64,000 bases of DNA from Candidatus Thorarchaeota archaeon (GCA_011365025.1 RDOF01000005.1:62001-126000), one strand, 5' to 3'. Counted from the stretch's first letter, positions 54,634 to 63,941 are shown. A program made the numbers and translations. Notes: generated by a model from the sequence alone, not told the origin.

Positions 54634-55566
54634 CTACACACGCAGGACGATATTGGTGCCTGTTTCCACGTGCAAGGTTTTGGCAATATGAGGGCATTTG
54701 GCTCTAAGGACATAGAATGTTGGAACATCATATAGCTGTTGAATCTCAGGGAATGTTTCCAGGTTGGCTTGACCCTTGGATAAAATCAGATTACTAGTCA
54801 TAACTTGGTCTAGAAACCTCTCACTCACCTCATCCACTGGGGCTCCAATCGCCCTTGCGCCTGTTGAAACTACATTCGTCATATCTTCTATTTCAGTTCC
54901 CTCAATATCAGCAAATGTGGCATCATTGACTATCGGACCCGACTTAACACAGTATTCGATGTGCCATTCATGGTTCTCGAATAGTCTTAGAAGAGGGATA
55001 TCGAAAAGCGACTCTCCCGCGTTGTCTGCGAGAAGGAGAACGCTTCCTGGGGATTGAGTCAGTGTATTCCACAGCATGGCAGAATCGTCGATTGCAAAAC
55101 CTGCTGCGATTATCTGGTTGAATAGTTTCTCCAGCGATTGCAGGTCCGGGGTATGGCCCGCAGAGTGGAAATCAATCAAATTGCCTGTTATCGATGCGGC
55201 CAGCGCTCCTCTTAATCTTTGATAACCGCGGTACTTCTGAAGCTTCTTCTCTATTAGTGACATTGCCTCACGAGAATGTTGAATACTTTTCAGTTTCAAT
55301 TCAAAATAGGGATCCTCAATACCCGTTAGTGAAGCCATCCTTCTGTTCAAATGATTAACAATAGAGGCGGGCTTGAGTTTCTCTTTGAACCCCTCGCTCA
55401 ATACCTGAAAAGCTTCTGAATAAAGCTCAAGTTGCCGTTTCGGGTTCTTTTCTATCATTGAGATTAGGATTCCCAGACCCCTGGTTAAGCACAATGAGCA
55501 TTCAGAACTCAATTCTACGTTGAGCGTTCCTCTTGTCAATTCCTTCAATGACTGCGTTTCTGTCAT
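54634..55566 (-). CDS. DUF89 / ARMT1-like metal-dependent phosphatase
   Basis: A 310-residue protein of the damage-control phosphatase family. It has the N-terminal CSLC pair (23-26) typical of archaeal members, a helical N-terminal domain, and the metal site motif LLLADNAGESLFD with the later SKGQANLETF (family consensus SKG.GN). Members hydrolyse phosphate from damaged or excess sugar phosphates and related metabolites. No close partner is evident. ATG 55566 is used. It lies just downstream of the small regulator gene (55634) on the same strand, 67 bp apart, so co-regulation by the 19-bp operators is possible. Confidence 0.88.
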   Translation of the reverse strand: MTETQSLKELTRGTLNVELSSECSLCLTRGLGILISMIEKNPKRQLELYSEAFQVLSEGFKEKLKPASIVNHLNRRMASLTGIEDPYFELKLKSIQHSREAMSLIEKKLQKYRGYQRLRGALAASITGNLIDFHSAGHTPDLQSLEKLFNQIIAAGFAIDDSAMLWNTLTQSPGSVLLLADNAGESLFDIPLLRLFENHEWHIEYCVKSGPIVNDATFADIEGTEIEDMTNVVSTGARAIGAPVDEVSERFLDQVMTSNLILSKGQANLETFPEIQQLYDVPTFYVLRAKCPHIAKTLHVETGTNIVLRV

Positions 55567-55633
55567 TCATTAACCCCTGGATGGTAGCTTGTTGAGTTCA
55601 GTCATTTCTTTCACCCTTGGCACGCCCGCCAGG

Positions 55634-55918
55634 CTATATGACTCTGAAGTAGATTCTTCTTTCGGTGCGCCACCGATCCAGGTCGATTCTTAGCTCCTCA
55701 ATCCTCTGTCTGTTGGCATAGTACAAAGGCTGTCGCATATCGACGAGATTGTGTTGCCTTTTGCATAGACTATATTCTCGAAGCTGCTTCAGAGCAAACG
55801 TAACTGTTCGCATGGGAAGCTTCGACTTCTCATGTAGCCCATAAGGGGTTAGGGGACCCTCCTTAACGAGTTTATCCAGAAGCATAATTGCACTTCGAGG
55901 AAGAGCTGCAACCTCCAT
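55634..55918 (-). CDS. small winged-helix (MarR/ArsR-like) DNA-binding protein
   Basis: A 94-residue single-domain winged helix: MLLDKLVKEGPLTPYGLHEKSKLPMRTVTFALKQLREYSLCKR, then a wing with LVDMRQPLYY and a C-terminal dimerisation helix. ATG 55918 is eight bases behind AGGAGGT, the strongest ribosome-binding site in the window. It is divergent from the TrmB gene across two perfect 19-bp palindromes, one of which (55935-55953) lies between its TATA box and start. It is therefore a likely autorepressor and possibly the regulator of both genes. Confidence 0.85.
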   Translation of the reverse strand: MEVAALPRSAIMLLDKLVKEGPLTPYGLHEKSKLPMRTVTFALKQLREYSLCKRQHNLVDMRQPLYYANRQRIEELRIDLDRWRTERRIYFRVI

Positions 55919-55934
55919 CTACTCTACCTCCTTT

Positions 55935-55953
55935 TTACACTATGTTAGTGTAA
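55935..55953. promoter_or_regulatory. 19-bp palindromic operator, copy 1
   Basis: TTACAC-TATGTTA-GTGTAA, a perfect six-base inverted repeat with a seven-base spacer, sits between the A+T-rich promoter (ATATAATG on the minus strand, about 55955-55963) and the start at 55918. Binding here would block transcription of the small winged-helix gene. Confidence 0.8.
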
Positions 55954-55981
55954 CATTATATTCTAATAAATCCTCTGTTTG

Positions 55982-56000
55982 TTACACTTAATTGGTGTAA
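55982..56000. promoter_or_regulatory. 19-bp palindromic operator, copy 2
   Basis: TTACAC-TTAATTG-GTGTAA has the same half-sites and spacer length as copy 1, 47 bp apart (start to start). It abuts the likely TATA element (TCTTAAAAGG, about 56004-56013) of the TrmB gene, so a bound protein would affect that promoter. Confidence 0.8.
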
Positions 56001-56034
56001 ATAATCTTAAAAGGAAGCGGGCGATTTAGGAAGT

Positions 56035-56865
56035 ATGACCAAAAGCAGGGACGAAGTGATTGAGGCCCTCGCCGTAGAGATGGGGTTGTCACCGTACGAA
56101 GCAAAGGCCTATGTGGCGGTCCTCTTCGATGGCCCGTTGTCTCCAAAGGGCGTGAACCAAAAGGCAGGAATACCTCGGCCCAGAACCTATGATGTCTTGA
56201 CAAGTCTTGTGGGGAAAGGACTGCTTATGGAGCAGCCAGGAAAGCCTTCAAGATACCTGGCAATCGATCCCCAGACCGGTTTGAAGAAGCTCATGGAAGA
56301 GGAGGAAAAGAGAGTCCTCCGACAAGTCCAGCAGAAGTGGGCAGCTGTAGACACACTTGTTCCAACCCTATCGGAAGCATATTCCATATCATTGGATGTT
56401 GACGCAAAGGAAGACTCGGTTTGGGTAGCAAGAAAGGACAAAGCGATGACTGCGAAATACATTGAGGCAATACGGAATGTAGATTCTGAGTTTGCTCTGG
56501 CAACTGCTCTTTCGACGCCTGCGAGCAAGGAAATTCTTGACGCCGTGAAGTATGCCCTTAAACGCAGGAAGACATCTAGAGTAGTGCGACCCATAGAGGC
56601 GTCTTGGTTAAAGAAGCAGATTCAGGAATACCTCGAGTTGATTCGTCTAGGTGATCAAATCCGACGACTTGACTATGATGGTCTTTCATTTGCAGTATTT
56701 GATAGAGAGGAGGTCATCCTATGGTTGCCGCCCCACCCTTCAAAGCTGGCGGTATGGATAAGACTTCCCCAGCTGGCTATGGTCTTGATGGAGCGCTTCG
56801 AAAAGCTTTGGGAGATGGCCTCCCCTGCGGGCCCATATCTTGAGGAACTGCTCAAGGTATTGTAG
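56035..56865 (+). CDS. TrmB-family transcription regulator
   Basis: A 276-residue protein. The N-terminal winged helix (about 8-85: MGLSPYEAKAYVAVL, GIPRPRTYDVLTSLVGKGLL) is followed by a coiled-coil helix (about 85-120) and a C-terminal effector domain (about 130-276), the layout of TrmB regulators of archaea, which respond to sugars or other metabolites. The sugar-binding motif of sugar-responsive members is not clear, so the effector is unknown. Start ATG 56035 with a very short or absent leader, since the TATA element is close. It shares the divergent promoter region and operators with the gene at 55634. Confidence 0.9.
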   Translation: MTKSRDEVIEALAVEMGLSPYEAKAYVAVLFDGPLSPKGVNQKAGIPRPRTYDVLTSLVGKGLLMEQPGKPSRYLAIDPQTGLKKLMEEEEKRVLRQVQQKWAAVDTLVPTLSEAYSISLDVDAKEDSVWVARKDKAMTAKYIEAIRNVDSEFALATALSTPASKEILDAVKYALKRRKTSRVVRPIEASWLKKQIQEYLELIRLGDQIRRLDYDGLSFAVFDREEVILWLPPHPSKLAVWIRLPQLAMVLMERFEKLWEMASPAGPYLEELLKVL

Positions 56866-56951
56866 AAATCAAAGGAAAACAACTGCGTTTTCAATAGAGG
56901 TACGAAAGTGGGCGCAGAACTCCTAGTAGAACAATCACCAAAGCCATTCAT

Positions 56952-57740
56952 CTAAATCTGATGAGCATCACTAAGGATTCGAACAGCTCGAAGGGCGGCT
57001 TTCGCCTGAATGCGGCAGGTTTCCAAATACACCGCATCCATATAGGAAGCACTCCAACCCTTTGTCAAGTCAATATAGGGCTGAAAAAGCACTCCAATTG
57101 CTGTACCAGTCACTCTCGCCAAGGAATAGAGAGCTGCAGCCTCCCCATTCTCCATTGACAAGCAACCCCGGTTTCTATAGTCCATCGCCAATTCTGGCGT
57201 GACGCGATATATCGCTTCACAACTGCCTACAGGGCCTTGTTTCCAAGCAGTACTTATTTCATCTAAGACCTGCGCCAAGGCTTCAAATGCGCGAGACTCA
57301 TTTTCAATTTCTCCATCCGGACTTCCGTAGTGGATGGAGGTGCCATCAATGCCGAGGGCACTAGTTGGCAAATGTATCTCTCCTTTGTTCAGGTACTCAG
57401 GTCCGAGGCTCCATGATGCGCAAAGAAGAAACAAAGCTCTTGTTCCAAAGTGAATTAACTCATGACACAAAGCTGTCAAGGGCGACGCGCCCATCGGTGG
57501 AACGACCAATGCCACCTCAATATCATCAAGAAACCCAACTAGTGAAACTGACGGAGCGGAGTATGGCGAGAACCGCCAACCGGCCCATTGCCACTCCTGC
57601 ATTCCGCACTGATTACGAATCTCATCGAGAATCGCCTTGTTAAAAGTCAGGATTGCCACTCTTGGTGCACCAAGCTGAGACTTGGGAACTCCCTGTAGCT
57701 CAGCTTCTTTTCGAATTTGCTCAGGACTGATTAAGAACAT
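56952..57740 (-). CDS. nucleoside phosphorylase family protein
   Basis: A 262-residue protein of the purine/uridine phosphorylase (PNP_UDP_1) fold. Visible are the phosphate/nucleoside loop VVPPMGASPLTALCHELIHFG, the strand motif TRALFLLCAS and the nucleoside-binding CLSMENGEAAALYSLA (family form EME.AA). It probably cleaves nucleosides with phosphate in salvage or degradation; the base is not predictable. Some residues of the core differ from classic enzymes (SMENGE), so a divergent specificity is possible. Start ATG 57740 behind GAGGTAA. The next gene upstream on this strand, the methyltransferase, ends 27 bp away. Confidence 0.82.
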   Translation of the reverse strand: MFLISPEQIRKEAELQGVPKSQLGAPRVAILTFNKAILDEIRNQCGMQEWQWAGWRFSPYSAPSVSLVGFLDDIEVALVVPPMGASPLTALCHELIHFGTRALFLLCASWSLGPEYLNKGEIHLPTSALGIDGTSIHYGSPDGEIENESRAFEALAQVLDEISTAWKQGPVGSCEAIYRVTPELAMDYRNRGCLSMENGEAAALYSLARVTGTAIGVLFQPYIDLTKGWSASYMDAVYLETCRIQAKAALRAVRILSDAHQI

Positions 57741-57767
57741 AGGATTACCTCATTGACTACAAGAGCT

Positions 57768-58565
57768 CTATGTGGATGATAAAAACAAGAGAACCCGAAT
57801 GTTCGGATAGTACGCCATGCCATGTTGTTTAATTCGAGTCTCAAATCGACTCATTAGCTCCTCAAAGGGGATCGCCTTAACATTGTATTCTTTGAAGATG
57901 ATTGGTGCTTGTTCACAAGCAAACTGCAGTTCTTCGCTAGCCTGATCATAGGTCATCTTCTTCCTCACTTCGAAGACAGCTTCGTCTGCCAGATGAAATC
58001 CATGCTCTGCAAAGGCATCGATGTAGAATTCCTTTGACAGAAAGATTGCGTTGAGGCCAATATTTCCCCATATATCTTCAGCCAGCCGCTCCTCAGGGGT
58101 ATCGCCATACTCCACAACCGAGATTTGTACCAAGCCGGTACGCTTGGCAACCCTAGTCACTTCGGAAATAGTCGAAAGAAGTCCAGATCTTTCTCTCGTC
58201 ATCATTACATCTTCTAGGCCAAGGAAATTGACCACTAAGTCAAAATACTCGTCGTCAAACGGAAGCCCTGTGACATCACACTCAGTATACTGAATATTAT
58301 CCCATATACTCAAGGGGTAAAGGTCTGAGGCCTTCAGGGCGAGAAACGAATCCAAATCGTTTTTCAGTCCTGTACAATGAATAGCACAACTGGGGCACAG
58401 CTTGGCAAATTCGGCACTCAGATACCCATGACCGGCAAGTAGGTCCAGTATTATTTGGTTACCCCTTGATAGTCTTTCGTTGAGCAACAAGGAAATCTTC
58501 TTCCGAACATGCTCAAATTCCTGAAAGACTCTCTGATACTCTTTGTCGCTAAAATATGAGAACAT
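57768..58565 (-). CDS. class I SAM-dependent methyltransferase
   Basis: A 265-residue protein from ATG 58565, eight bases behind GGAGG; 24 further upstream codons are open but unlikely. The SAM-binding fold has motif I LDLLAGHGYLSAEFA, then an acidic YTECDVTGLPF and the FDLVVNFLGLEDV post-motif. The C-terminal about 90 residues are helical. Substrate cannot be predicted. It sits in a minus-strand group between the metzincin-like protease and the phosphorylase. Confidence 0.8.
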   Translation of the reverse strand: MFSYFSDKEYQRVFQEFEHVRKKISLLLNERLSRGNQIILDLLAGHGYLSAEFAKLCPSCAIHCTGLKNDLDSFLALKASDLYPLSIWDNIQYTECDVTGLPFDDEYFDLVVNFLGLEDVMMTRERSGLLSTISEVTRVAKRTGLVQISVVEYGDTPEERLAEDIWGNIGLNAIFLSKEFYIDAFAEHGFHLADEAVFEVRKKMTYDQASEELQFACEQAPIIFKEYNVKAIPFEELMSRFETRIKQHGMAYYPNIRVLLFLSST

Positions 58566-58658
58566 CACATTTCCTCCGATTTCGTCGGAACTAATTTCTG
58601 ACTTGTTAATTGACGTCAGAGAGCAAATAAGAGCCATTGCGCCTAGGCACAGGCCTTT

Positions 58659-60338
58659 TCAAATATCCACCTCCTTAGCTTTACCTCTCCTCACCATCAC
58701 GAAAGCAACAAATGCAATCACAAATATGGGCAGAGAACCGGTTAGTATTTGCCACAGAAGCAAGGCTGCTTGTGCGTTTTGCTCTATCTGGTGTCGTATA
58801 TCCACTAGGGACTGGATAGCGACGGTGTAATTCCAATTGTAGAAGCTCTCGATGCTCTGGGCAAAATCAACTAGTATCGAATCACTGACGGATTCGGACC
58901 TCATGAGAAGAAGTCTGGTGAAATTGAAGTAGGACAGGTAGCTCATTCTGGCTCGTGCATCCCTGCAGTATGAACAGAAGTCTGAACATACGGCACTCAT
59001 GGAGCAGAGGGTCTTTGGGAAGGTACTACCTGCAGTGGCATGATGGGAAAGGCTGAGCCAATGGCCTATCTCATGCCTCAGTAGATTCGTGAGATATATG
59101 GGTCCAACTTCATCCATGTTGTAAACAACGCTTCTATGAACTCCCATGATAACAATACCATGACTGAACCAGCATACGCCTGCACCTATGCCCGGAGTGC
59201 CGCCGAACGATGTGTTCTCTGGCAAGATAAGCATGGCAACCTGTATCTTCGACATGTCGTCCAAGTTGGCCCCAGGAAAGTAATCTTCTAACTTCCCGAA
59301 TAGGTACTCATTGATCGGGTCATTCTCAGTCCAATCCCACACCACATTAGAATCACAAATGATGCTCTCATGTGTGCCATTCGGGAAGCGCCAAGTGTAA
59401 TTCAGTGGCCCATAGGGGCTCAGTGTTCTGCTCGAGATCAGATTGCTAAGCTGAGCGTCCACATCCTGGTACCTTATTGACAAGTTCCACGTGGTCCACG
59501 GCATTAGTCTCACAAAGGATTGTGTCAGTCCTTCAAAACGAAGACTGCAGTCCGATTCAGCAAGAATTAGAGCATCAATGAAGTAGTTCTCATACATTTG
59601 ACGGTCGGCCTCAATCATTTCTGACTCCTCCGCACCAAGAAGGTCAGGAAACATCCCAGGAATAGAGGCTTTTAGAGAATCGATAACGGTGCTGGTCAGT
59701 GCAGATTTCGTTATCCCGCCATACACAATAGAGGATATGTCAAAGAACACTGCCCGACTTAGCCCACCAAATTTCGATGTACACTCCCATATCTTTGTGA
59801 TTGTATTTCCAAAGAAGTCGATCCTACCCAGCAGCGAGTCGGGCTTTTGATCCACATAGAACCAGGAATGGTTGTTTAGGAATGAAGGGAGACACATGAA
59901 CGAAAGAAGATAGCCGCCTGCGGGTATTTCCGAAAGACTACTCATGTGTTCATCCAGAAGCGTTGAATTAAGGTAGAGCATTCCATCAATCTCATAGGAG
60001 TTTGATGACAAATCATGCGCAATCTCGCTTGGAAAGTTCATGAACGAGAGAGAATAGTCTAGGCTCCAGTTGATAGATGACTCGCTGTGAAACTGACTGC
60101 AGCATCTAGGCAACGCCGCCCTAATCACAAATTCATCAACCGAAGTTTCATTAATTCCCTGGAAAAGTATCCTAATCTCAGCCGTCTGATTCATATCCAA
60201 GAGAGGCAAATCTACGAAGTTAGAGTCGGAGCCGGGCAAAATGGAAGGGTCAGCCAGTCCCACAGGATAGGTGGGTTCAAGAAGGAGCAACGTGATTAGA
60301 ACCAAGAATGCAAAAGGGGTTTGCAATTCGCGAAGCAT
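58659..60338 (-). CDS. exported membrane-anchored zinc metalloprotease (metzincin-like)
   Basis: A 559-residue protein. A signal peptide (about 5-25), an ectodomain of about 480 residues and a C-terminal membrane helix (about 520-548, then RRGKAK) place the enzyme outside, anchored at its end. The zinc site is HEIGHWLSLSH (His422, Glu423, His426, His432), the HExxHxxxxxH spacing of metzincins, although the usual Gly at the eighth position is Ser; the CSMSAVCS stretch downstream may be the Met-turn. Nearby cysteines (LCSM, VCSDFCSYC) likely form disulfides. Probably a secreted endopeptidase. Start ATG 60338. Confidence 0.82.
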   Translation of the reverse strand: MLRELQTPFAFLVLITLLLLEPTYPVGLADPSILPGSDSNFVDLPLLDMNQTAEIRILFQGINETSVDEFVIRAALPRCCSQFHSESSINWSLDYSLSFMNFPSEIAHDLSSNSYEIDGMLYLNSTLLDEHMSSLSEIPAGGYLLSFMCLPSFLNNHSWFYVDQKPDSLLGRIDFFGNTITKIWECTSKFGGLSRAVFFDISSIVYGGITKSALTSTVIDSLKASIPGMFPDLLGAEESEMIEADRQMYENYFIDALILAESDCSLRFEGLTQSFVRLMPWTTWNLSIRYQDVDAQLSNLISSRTLSPYGPLNYTWRFPNGTHESIICDSNVVWDWTENDPINEYLFGKLEDYFPGANLDDMSKIQVAMLILPENTSFGGTPGIGAGVCWFSHGIVIMGVHRSVVYNMDEVGPIYLTNLLRHEIGHWLSLSHHATAGSTFPKTLCSMSAVCSDFCSYCRDARARMSYLSYFNFTRLLLMRSESVSDSILVDFAQSIESFYNWNYTVAIQSLVDIRHQIEQNAQAALLLWQILTGSLPIFVIAFVAFVMVRRGKAKEVDI

Positions 60339-60573
60339 TTTTCCAATTCAACTCACGGCCAAATGAAATGTTTCTCTTACCCACGCAAGTACTAGTTAAC
60401 TTCAATTGAGAGGTCGGCGGCTTTATGACTCAATTGGAACCTTGCAGCCTGTGATTAGGAGAGCTAGACTTCTAGAAAAGGAGCAAGTTTACAGCAAAAT
60501 CCGGACCGTAAAACGATGTGAACGTTTGAAAATGGATAAGCGCTATTCAAGAGGTATGGCGGAATCTTGGAGC

Positions 60574-61356
60574 CTATTTGCTGTGAGTAAGTACTAGTAT
60601 TCTCCGACGTGATTCATTGGAATAGGGACTATATTGAAAGCTTCCAAACTCCTCGTCCACCTGGAAGCCAGCCATTTTGACTAGCAGATTGGCTTCTCTA
60701 TCAAAGATGATTGCAACTTCCGAATGTACCTGAGTCAATTTTGGTTTCTCTGCTTTTTCTGACCTAACCTCGAATGATAGCCCTACATCGAGAATCTGCT
60801 CCTGAATATGAGGGGTCGAAACTCCACGGCGAATGACAGTTCTGCCATCGGACAGCGTTACTGGAGAATCTTCGAAATTTGCTGGCATCAGATTCAAAGA
60901 GCCAGGAAACAAGTCTAGAATGAATATCCCATCAGGACTCAGATGACTCTTGATGCAACGCAACGTAGATAGTTGGTCCTCCGTGGCTACGGCATGACCA
61001 AAAGATGAAGGAATGATAATCAAGTCGAATTCCTTTCCAATTCCAAAATTAGTCATGGACCCTTCGAAGATGCTTATCCGTTCCGCGATTTCAGTAGGTT
61101 GCGTTTGAAGCTTCTTCCGCATAACTGAGAGCATAGATGGAGAGTTCTCAAGGGCAACAACTTCCGAACCATTACGAGCCAACTCTATCGCAACTCGTCC
61201 GGTACCCGAAGCAATGTCTAGCACTGCTCCTCCTGCCTTGCGTGCATAGTCAAGGTAGAATGGGATATCTGAGTTGTCAACGAAGAAATCATAGAACTCA
61301 GCTACACCCTCGTAGCCCGAATTGTAATAGCCATTCTTGTTTTTGGAATCTGGCAC
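60574..61356 (-). CDS. class I SAM-dependent methyltransferase
   Basis: A 260-residue protein from a GTG at 61356, with GAGGTGA nine bases upstream. Motif I is AVLDIASGTGRVAIELA (about 44-60), followed by VVALENSPSML and the FDLIIIPSSFGH acceptor region. The C-terminal part is a beta-rich lid. It resembles small-molecule methyltransferases of the UbiE/ToxA type; the substrate is unknown. It is a different family member from the one at 57768, with little evident similarity outside the SAM fold. Confidence 0.85.
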   Translation of the reverse strand: MPDSKNKNGYYNSGYEGVAEFYDFFVDNSDIPFYLDYARKAGGAVLDIASGTGRVAIELARNGSEVVALENSPSMLSVMRKKLQTQPTEIAERISIFEGSMTNFGIGKEFDLIIIPSSFGHAVATEDQLSTLRCIKSHLSPDGIFILDLFPGSLNLMPANFEDSPVTLSDGRTVIRRGVSTPHIQEQILDVGLSFEVRSEKAEKPKLTQVHSEVAIIFDREANLLVKMAGFQVDEEFGSFQYSPYSNESRRRILVLTHSK

Positions 61357-61577
61357 TGCTGGAATTCACCTCTGCGAAGCAGGTTCTCCATTACAAAAGA
61401 GGCTGATAAGAACAGCTAAAACCTTGAGATGGCTAATTATCTAAAGAGGGCACGTTCTCTCTTGCCTCACCTGCAACACCATCCCAACATGATATGGGTC
61501 GCCCATATTTGATTAACATTCTCTTGGCAGAGAGCAGAGGCGAACTCTTAAAGGACGAAGCAAAGCACCTCAGATGC

Positions 61578-62972
61578 ATGGACAACTCCGTTGAGCGCAG
61601 CAGAGAAGTAAATAGAGCTGCACTTCTGTCTTTAATTGCAGCTCTTGGACTCACAATCATCAAGGTTGTAGTAGGTGTCATCAGTGGCTCATTGGGAGTT
61701 ATCTCAGAGGCTTTACACAGCGCACTTGACCTGGCAGCCGCAGGAATTACATTTGTTTCTGTGAGAAGGGCTGCGAGAATCCCTGATGAAGAACATCACT
61801 ACGGGCATGGAAAGATCGAGAACTTCTCGGCCTTCATTCAGACAATTCTGTTATGGATAACTGCTGCATGGATTCTTTTCGAAGCCGTACGTGTGATTAG
61901 TCTTCAAGAATTTCCCGATCCCACACTCGCAGGCGTCATTGTCATGATTGTAAGTATAATCGTAAACGTGGAGCGAAGCCGCGTGCTCTATGCGACCGCA
62001 GAGAAGCATGGAAGCCAAGCGCTTGAAGCAGATGGACTCCATTTTGTCACTGACGCTATGAGCTCTATTGTTGTCTTGGTAGGTCTTTTGTTTGTGTTCC
62101 TCGATTTTCCAATTGCAGACCCGCTCTCAGCAATCGGTGTGGCTATTGTGATCCTCTTTGTTTCGGCGAAGCTGTCAAAACGTGCAGCTGACGCGTTGCT
62201 TGATCGAGCACCGCGGGGAATTGACGAGGAAGTAAAAAGAATATGTCTGAGTACGCCTGGCGTACTGGAATGTCGTCGAACCCGTGTAAGAGAATCAGGT
62301 CACCAAATGTTCCTTGATGTCGTGATAGCAGTGGAGAAAGGAACATCGGTGGATGAGGCACATCATATTGCTGATGCTTTGGAGCAGGCACTTCGTAGAC
62401 TAAATCATAATGTAGATTGTGTCGTCCATGTTGAGCCAATTTCGATTGATGACGCTATTCAGGAGGAGGTTGATGTTTACGCGCTTCTTCATATGCTTGC
62501 CAGAAAAGAGCCGAGAATTCTCGGCGTGCATAAAGTGCGCATAACAATGACTGAGAGCCATACCTACATTGCGGCAGACTTAGAGATGCCCTCGGATATG
62601 ACAGTTGAACAGGCTCATGAAATCACAGATCAAATGGAAGAACGTCTTAGTGAAGCAATTCCAAATCTACAGAGAGTAACACTCCATATTGATGTTGAAC
62701 GAAGGGAGCACGGCGCGAGTTATGCAATGACCAACCGGAAAGAGATGATATCCGAGATTAAGGAGATTGTCGAAAGAGTTAGCGACGCTCACGATTGTCA
62801 TGGGGTTGTCGTAACTGAGGGCTCATCAGGTCTAATAGTATCCTTGGACTGCTATGTAAGCGCCACCATGAGCCTGGGAGAAAGTCACGACATCGCGGAA
62901 TCCGTGGAGAACCTTGTAAAGCAGAGATTTCCAGAAGTGGAGCTAGTCTATGTTCACGCCGAACCGAAGTAG
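61578..62972 (+). CDS. CDF-family cation efflux transporter with three tandem C-terminal domains
   Basis: About 464 residues from ATG 61578; the frame is open upstream to 61494 but the extra part is not family-like. The membrane part (about 10-205) has six helices with metal ligands in EALHSALDL (helix II) and ADGLHFVTD (helix V), an HD-HD site as in zinc exporters. The cytoplasmic region holds three copies of the about 75-residue dimerisation domain (about 212-285, 295-370 and 382-462), each with a central strand-helix (GTSVDEAHHIADALE, MTVEQAHEITDQME, MSLGESHDIAESVE). Most CDF proteins have one. It exports Zn, Fe, Mn or similar ions. The gene for an AN1-like protein follows closely. Confidence 0.9.
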   Translation: MDNSVERSREVNRAALLSLIAALGLTIIKVVVGVISGSLGVISEALHSALDLAAAGITFVSVRRAARIPDEEHHYGHGKIENFSAFIQTILLWITAAWILFEAVRVISLQEFPDPTLAGVIVMIVSIIVNVERSRVLYATAEKHGSQALEADGLHFVTDAMSSIVVLVGLLFVFLDFPIADPLSAIGVAIVILFVSAKLSKRAADALLDRAPRGIDEEVKRICLSTPGVLECRRTRVRESGHQMFLDVVIAVEKGTSVDEAHHIADALEQALRRLNHNVDCVVHVEPISIDDAIQEEVDVYALLHMLARKEPRILGVHKVRITMTESHTYIAADLEMPSDMTVEQAHEITDQMEERLSEAIPNLQRVTLHIDVERREHGASYAMTNRKEMISEIKEIVERVSDAHDCHGVVVTEGSSGLIVSLDCYVSATMSLGESHDIAESVENLVKQRFPEVELVYVHAEPK

Positions 62973-63036
62973 GAAGAGGGCGTATCGGCAAGTTGTTATT
63001 ACAGATTGGGATATTTATTCTCTGGATGGAGCCTCC

Positions 63037-63738
63037 ATGACACAATGTGAAGAGTGCTTGAAGAAAGGACATTTGTCAAGTACACGCCGGACATATCCAT
63101 GTGCTCTGTGTGGCCAATATCGGTGCGACATTCATTCGGTATGGGTCCCGGCTTATTTTCTGCAAAGACCTGCCAAATCGACTGAAGCAGTCCTCAAGAT
63201 TCTAAGGGGTCAGCCAGAAGAGGGATGGTATTCGTTCTGTGGGCGGCCATCGCACATTCCACGCGGAGTGCCAATTTGGTATGGAAAAGAAAGGAAAGGC
63301 GGAAAGATCGTCGAAGCAATCCCCAACTATGAGAAGAAGGAGGGTTTTGAGGAGTTTGAGATGTGGGAGGTGGGAATTGTTGAAGATGGCTTTGAGGGAC
63401 GCTGGGAGAAGGCTCACTATGAATTGTCATGCGAGCTTGCTCCAGTAATGTCCTTGGCACTCCAGCTTCATCGAAAACAGAGCAATGATGAGTCCTTCAT
63501 AGATAGCCTTCACTCAATGGTATTTCAAACACTAGCGGCCAAAAAATCCACTCTGTTTTCTGCATCCAAGAAGGACCTGATGATAGGTCTGGGAAGACCT
63601 CCCTCCTTGAGCGAGCTTTTTGGATTTATCTGCTCCCGTTGTGGTGTGGTGGCATGTGTCAACAGGTTAAAGCCTTTCTATGACAAGAAAACCTTCGGCA
63701 ACCTGATTGCAAAGCCAGAATCGGTAATACCAATGTGA
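63037..63738 (+). CDS. AN1-like zinc-finger protein
   Basis: A 233-residue protein from ATG 63037 behind GGATGGAG; an upstream start at 62950 would overlap the transporter gene. The N-terminal domain matches the AN1-type pattern C-x2-C...C-x2-C-x4-C-x2-H (Cys4, Cys7, Cys22, Cys25, Cys30, His33). A central region (about 60-160) is basic/aromatic, and the C-terminus has a further CxxC pair in ICSRCGVV. AN1 fingers in eukaryotes act in ubiquitin and stress pathways; archaeal relatives are uncharacterised. It starts 64 bp after the CDF gene. Confidence 0.75.
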   Translation: MTQCEECLKKGHLSSTRRTYPCALCGQYRCDIHSVWVPAYFLQRPAKSTEAVLKILRGQPEEGWYSFCGRPSHIPRGVPIWYGKERKGGKIVEAIPNYEKKEGFEEFEMWEVGIVEDGFEGRWEKAHYELSCELAPVMSLALQLHRKQSNDESFIDSLHSMVFQTLAAKKSTLFSASKKDLMIGLGRPPSLSELFGFICSRCGVVACVNRLKPFYDKKTFGNLIAKPESVIPM

Positions 63739-63857
63739 GTGTTCAAGGCAGAGAGGGTGGCGGCGCATGACCGGATCAGATGCCCTCTGGCGAACAAATA
63801 TGTTCACGCCCCCAAGATCTGATTGACCCGGCTGGCAAATACTAGTCCACGACTGGC

Positions 63858-63870
63858 AATTATAAACACC
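63858..63870 (+). promoter_or_regulatory. TATA box for the gene entering at the right edge
   Basis: AATTATAAACACC in the 203-bp gap 63739-63941 matches an archaeal TATA box and would start transcription near 63890, about 50 bp before the TTG at 63942. Confidence 0.5.
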
Positions 63871-63941
63871 CCCGAGAAAAGGTCCTATGGAGATGGAAAG
63901 CTGTATTAGAAAGCTATGGAATCCAGGGAGAGAGAGTATCA

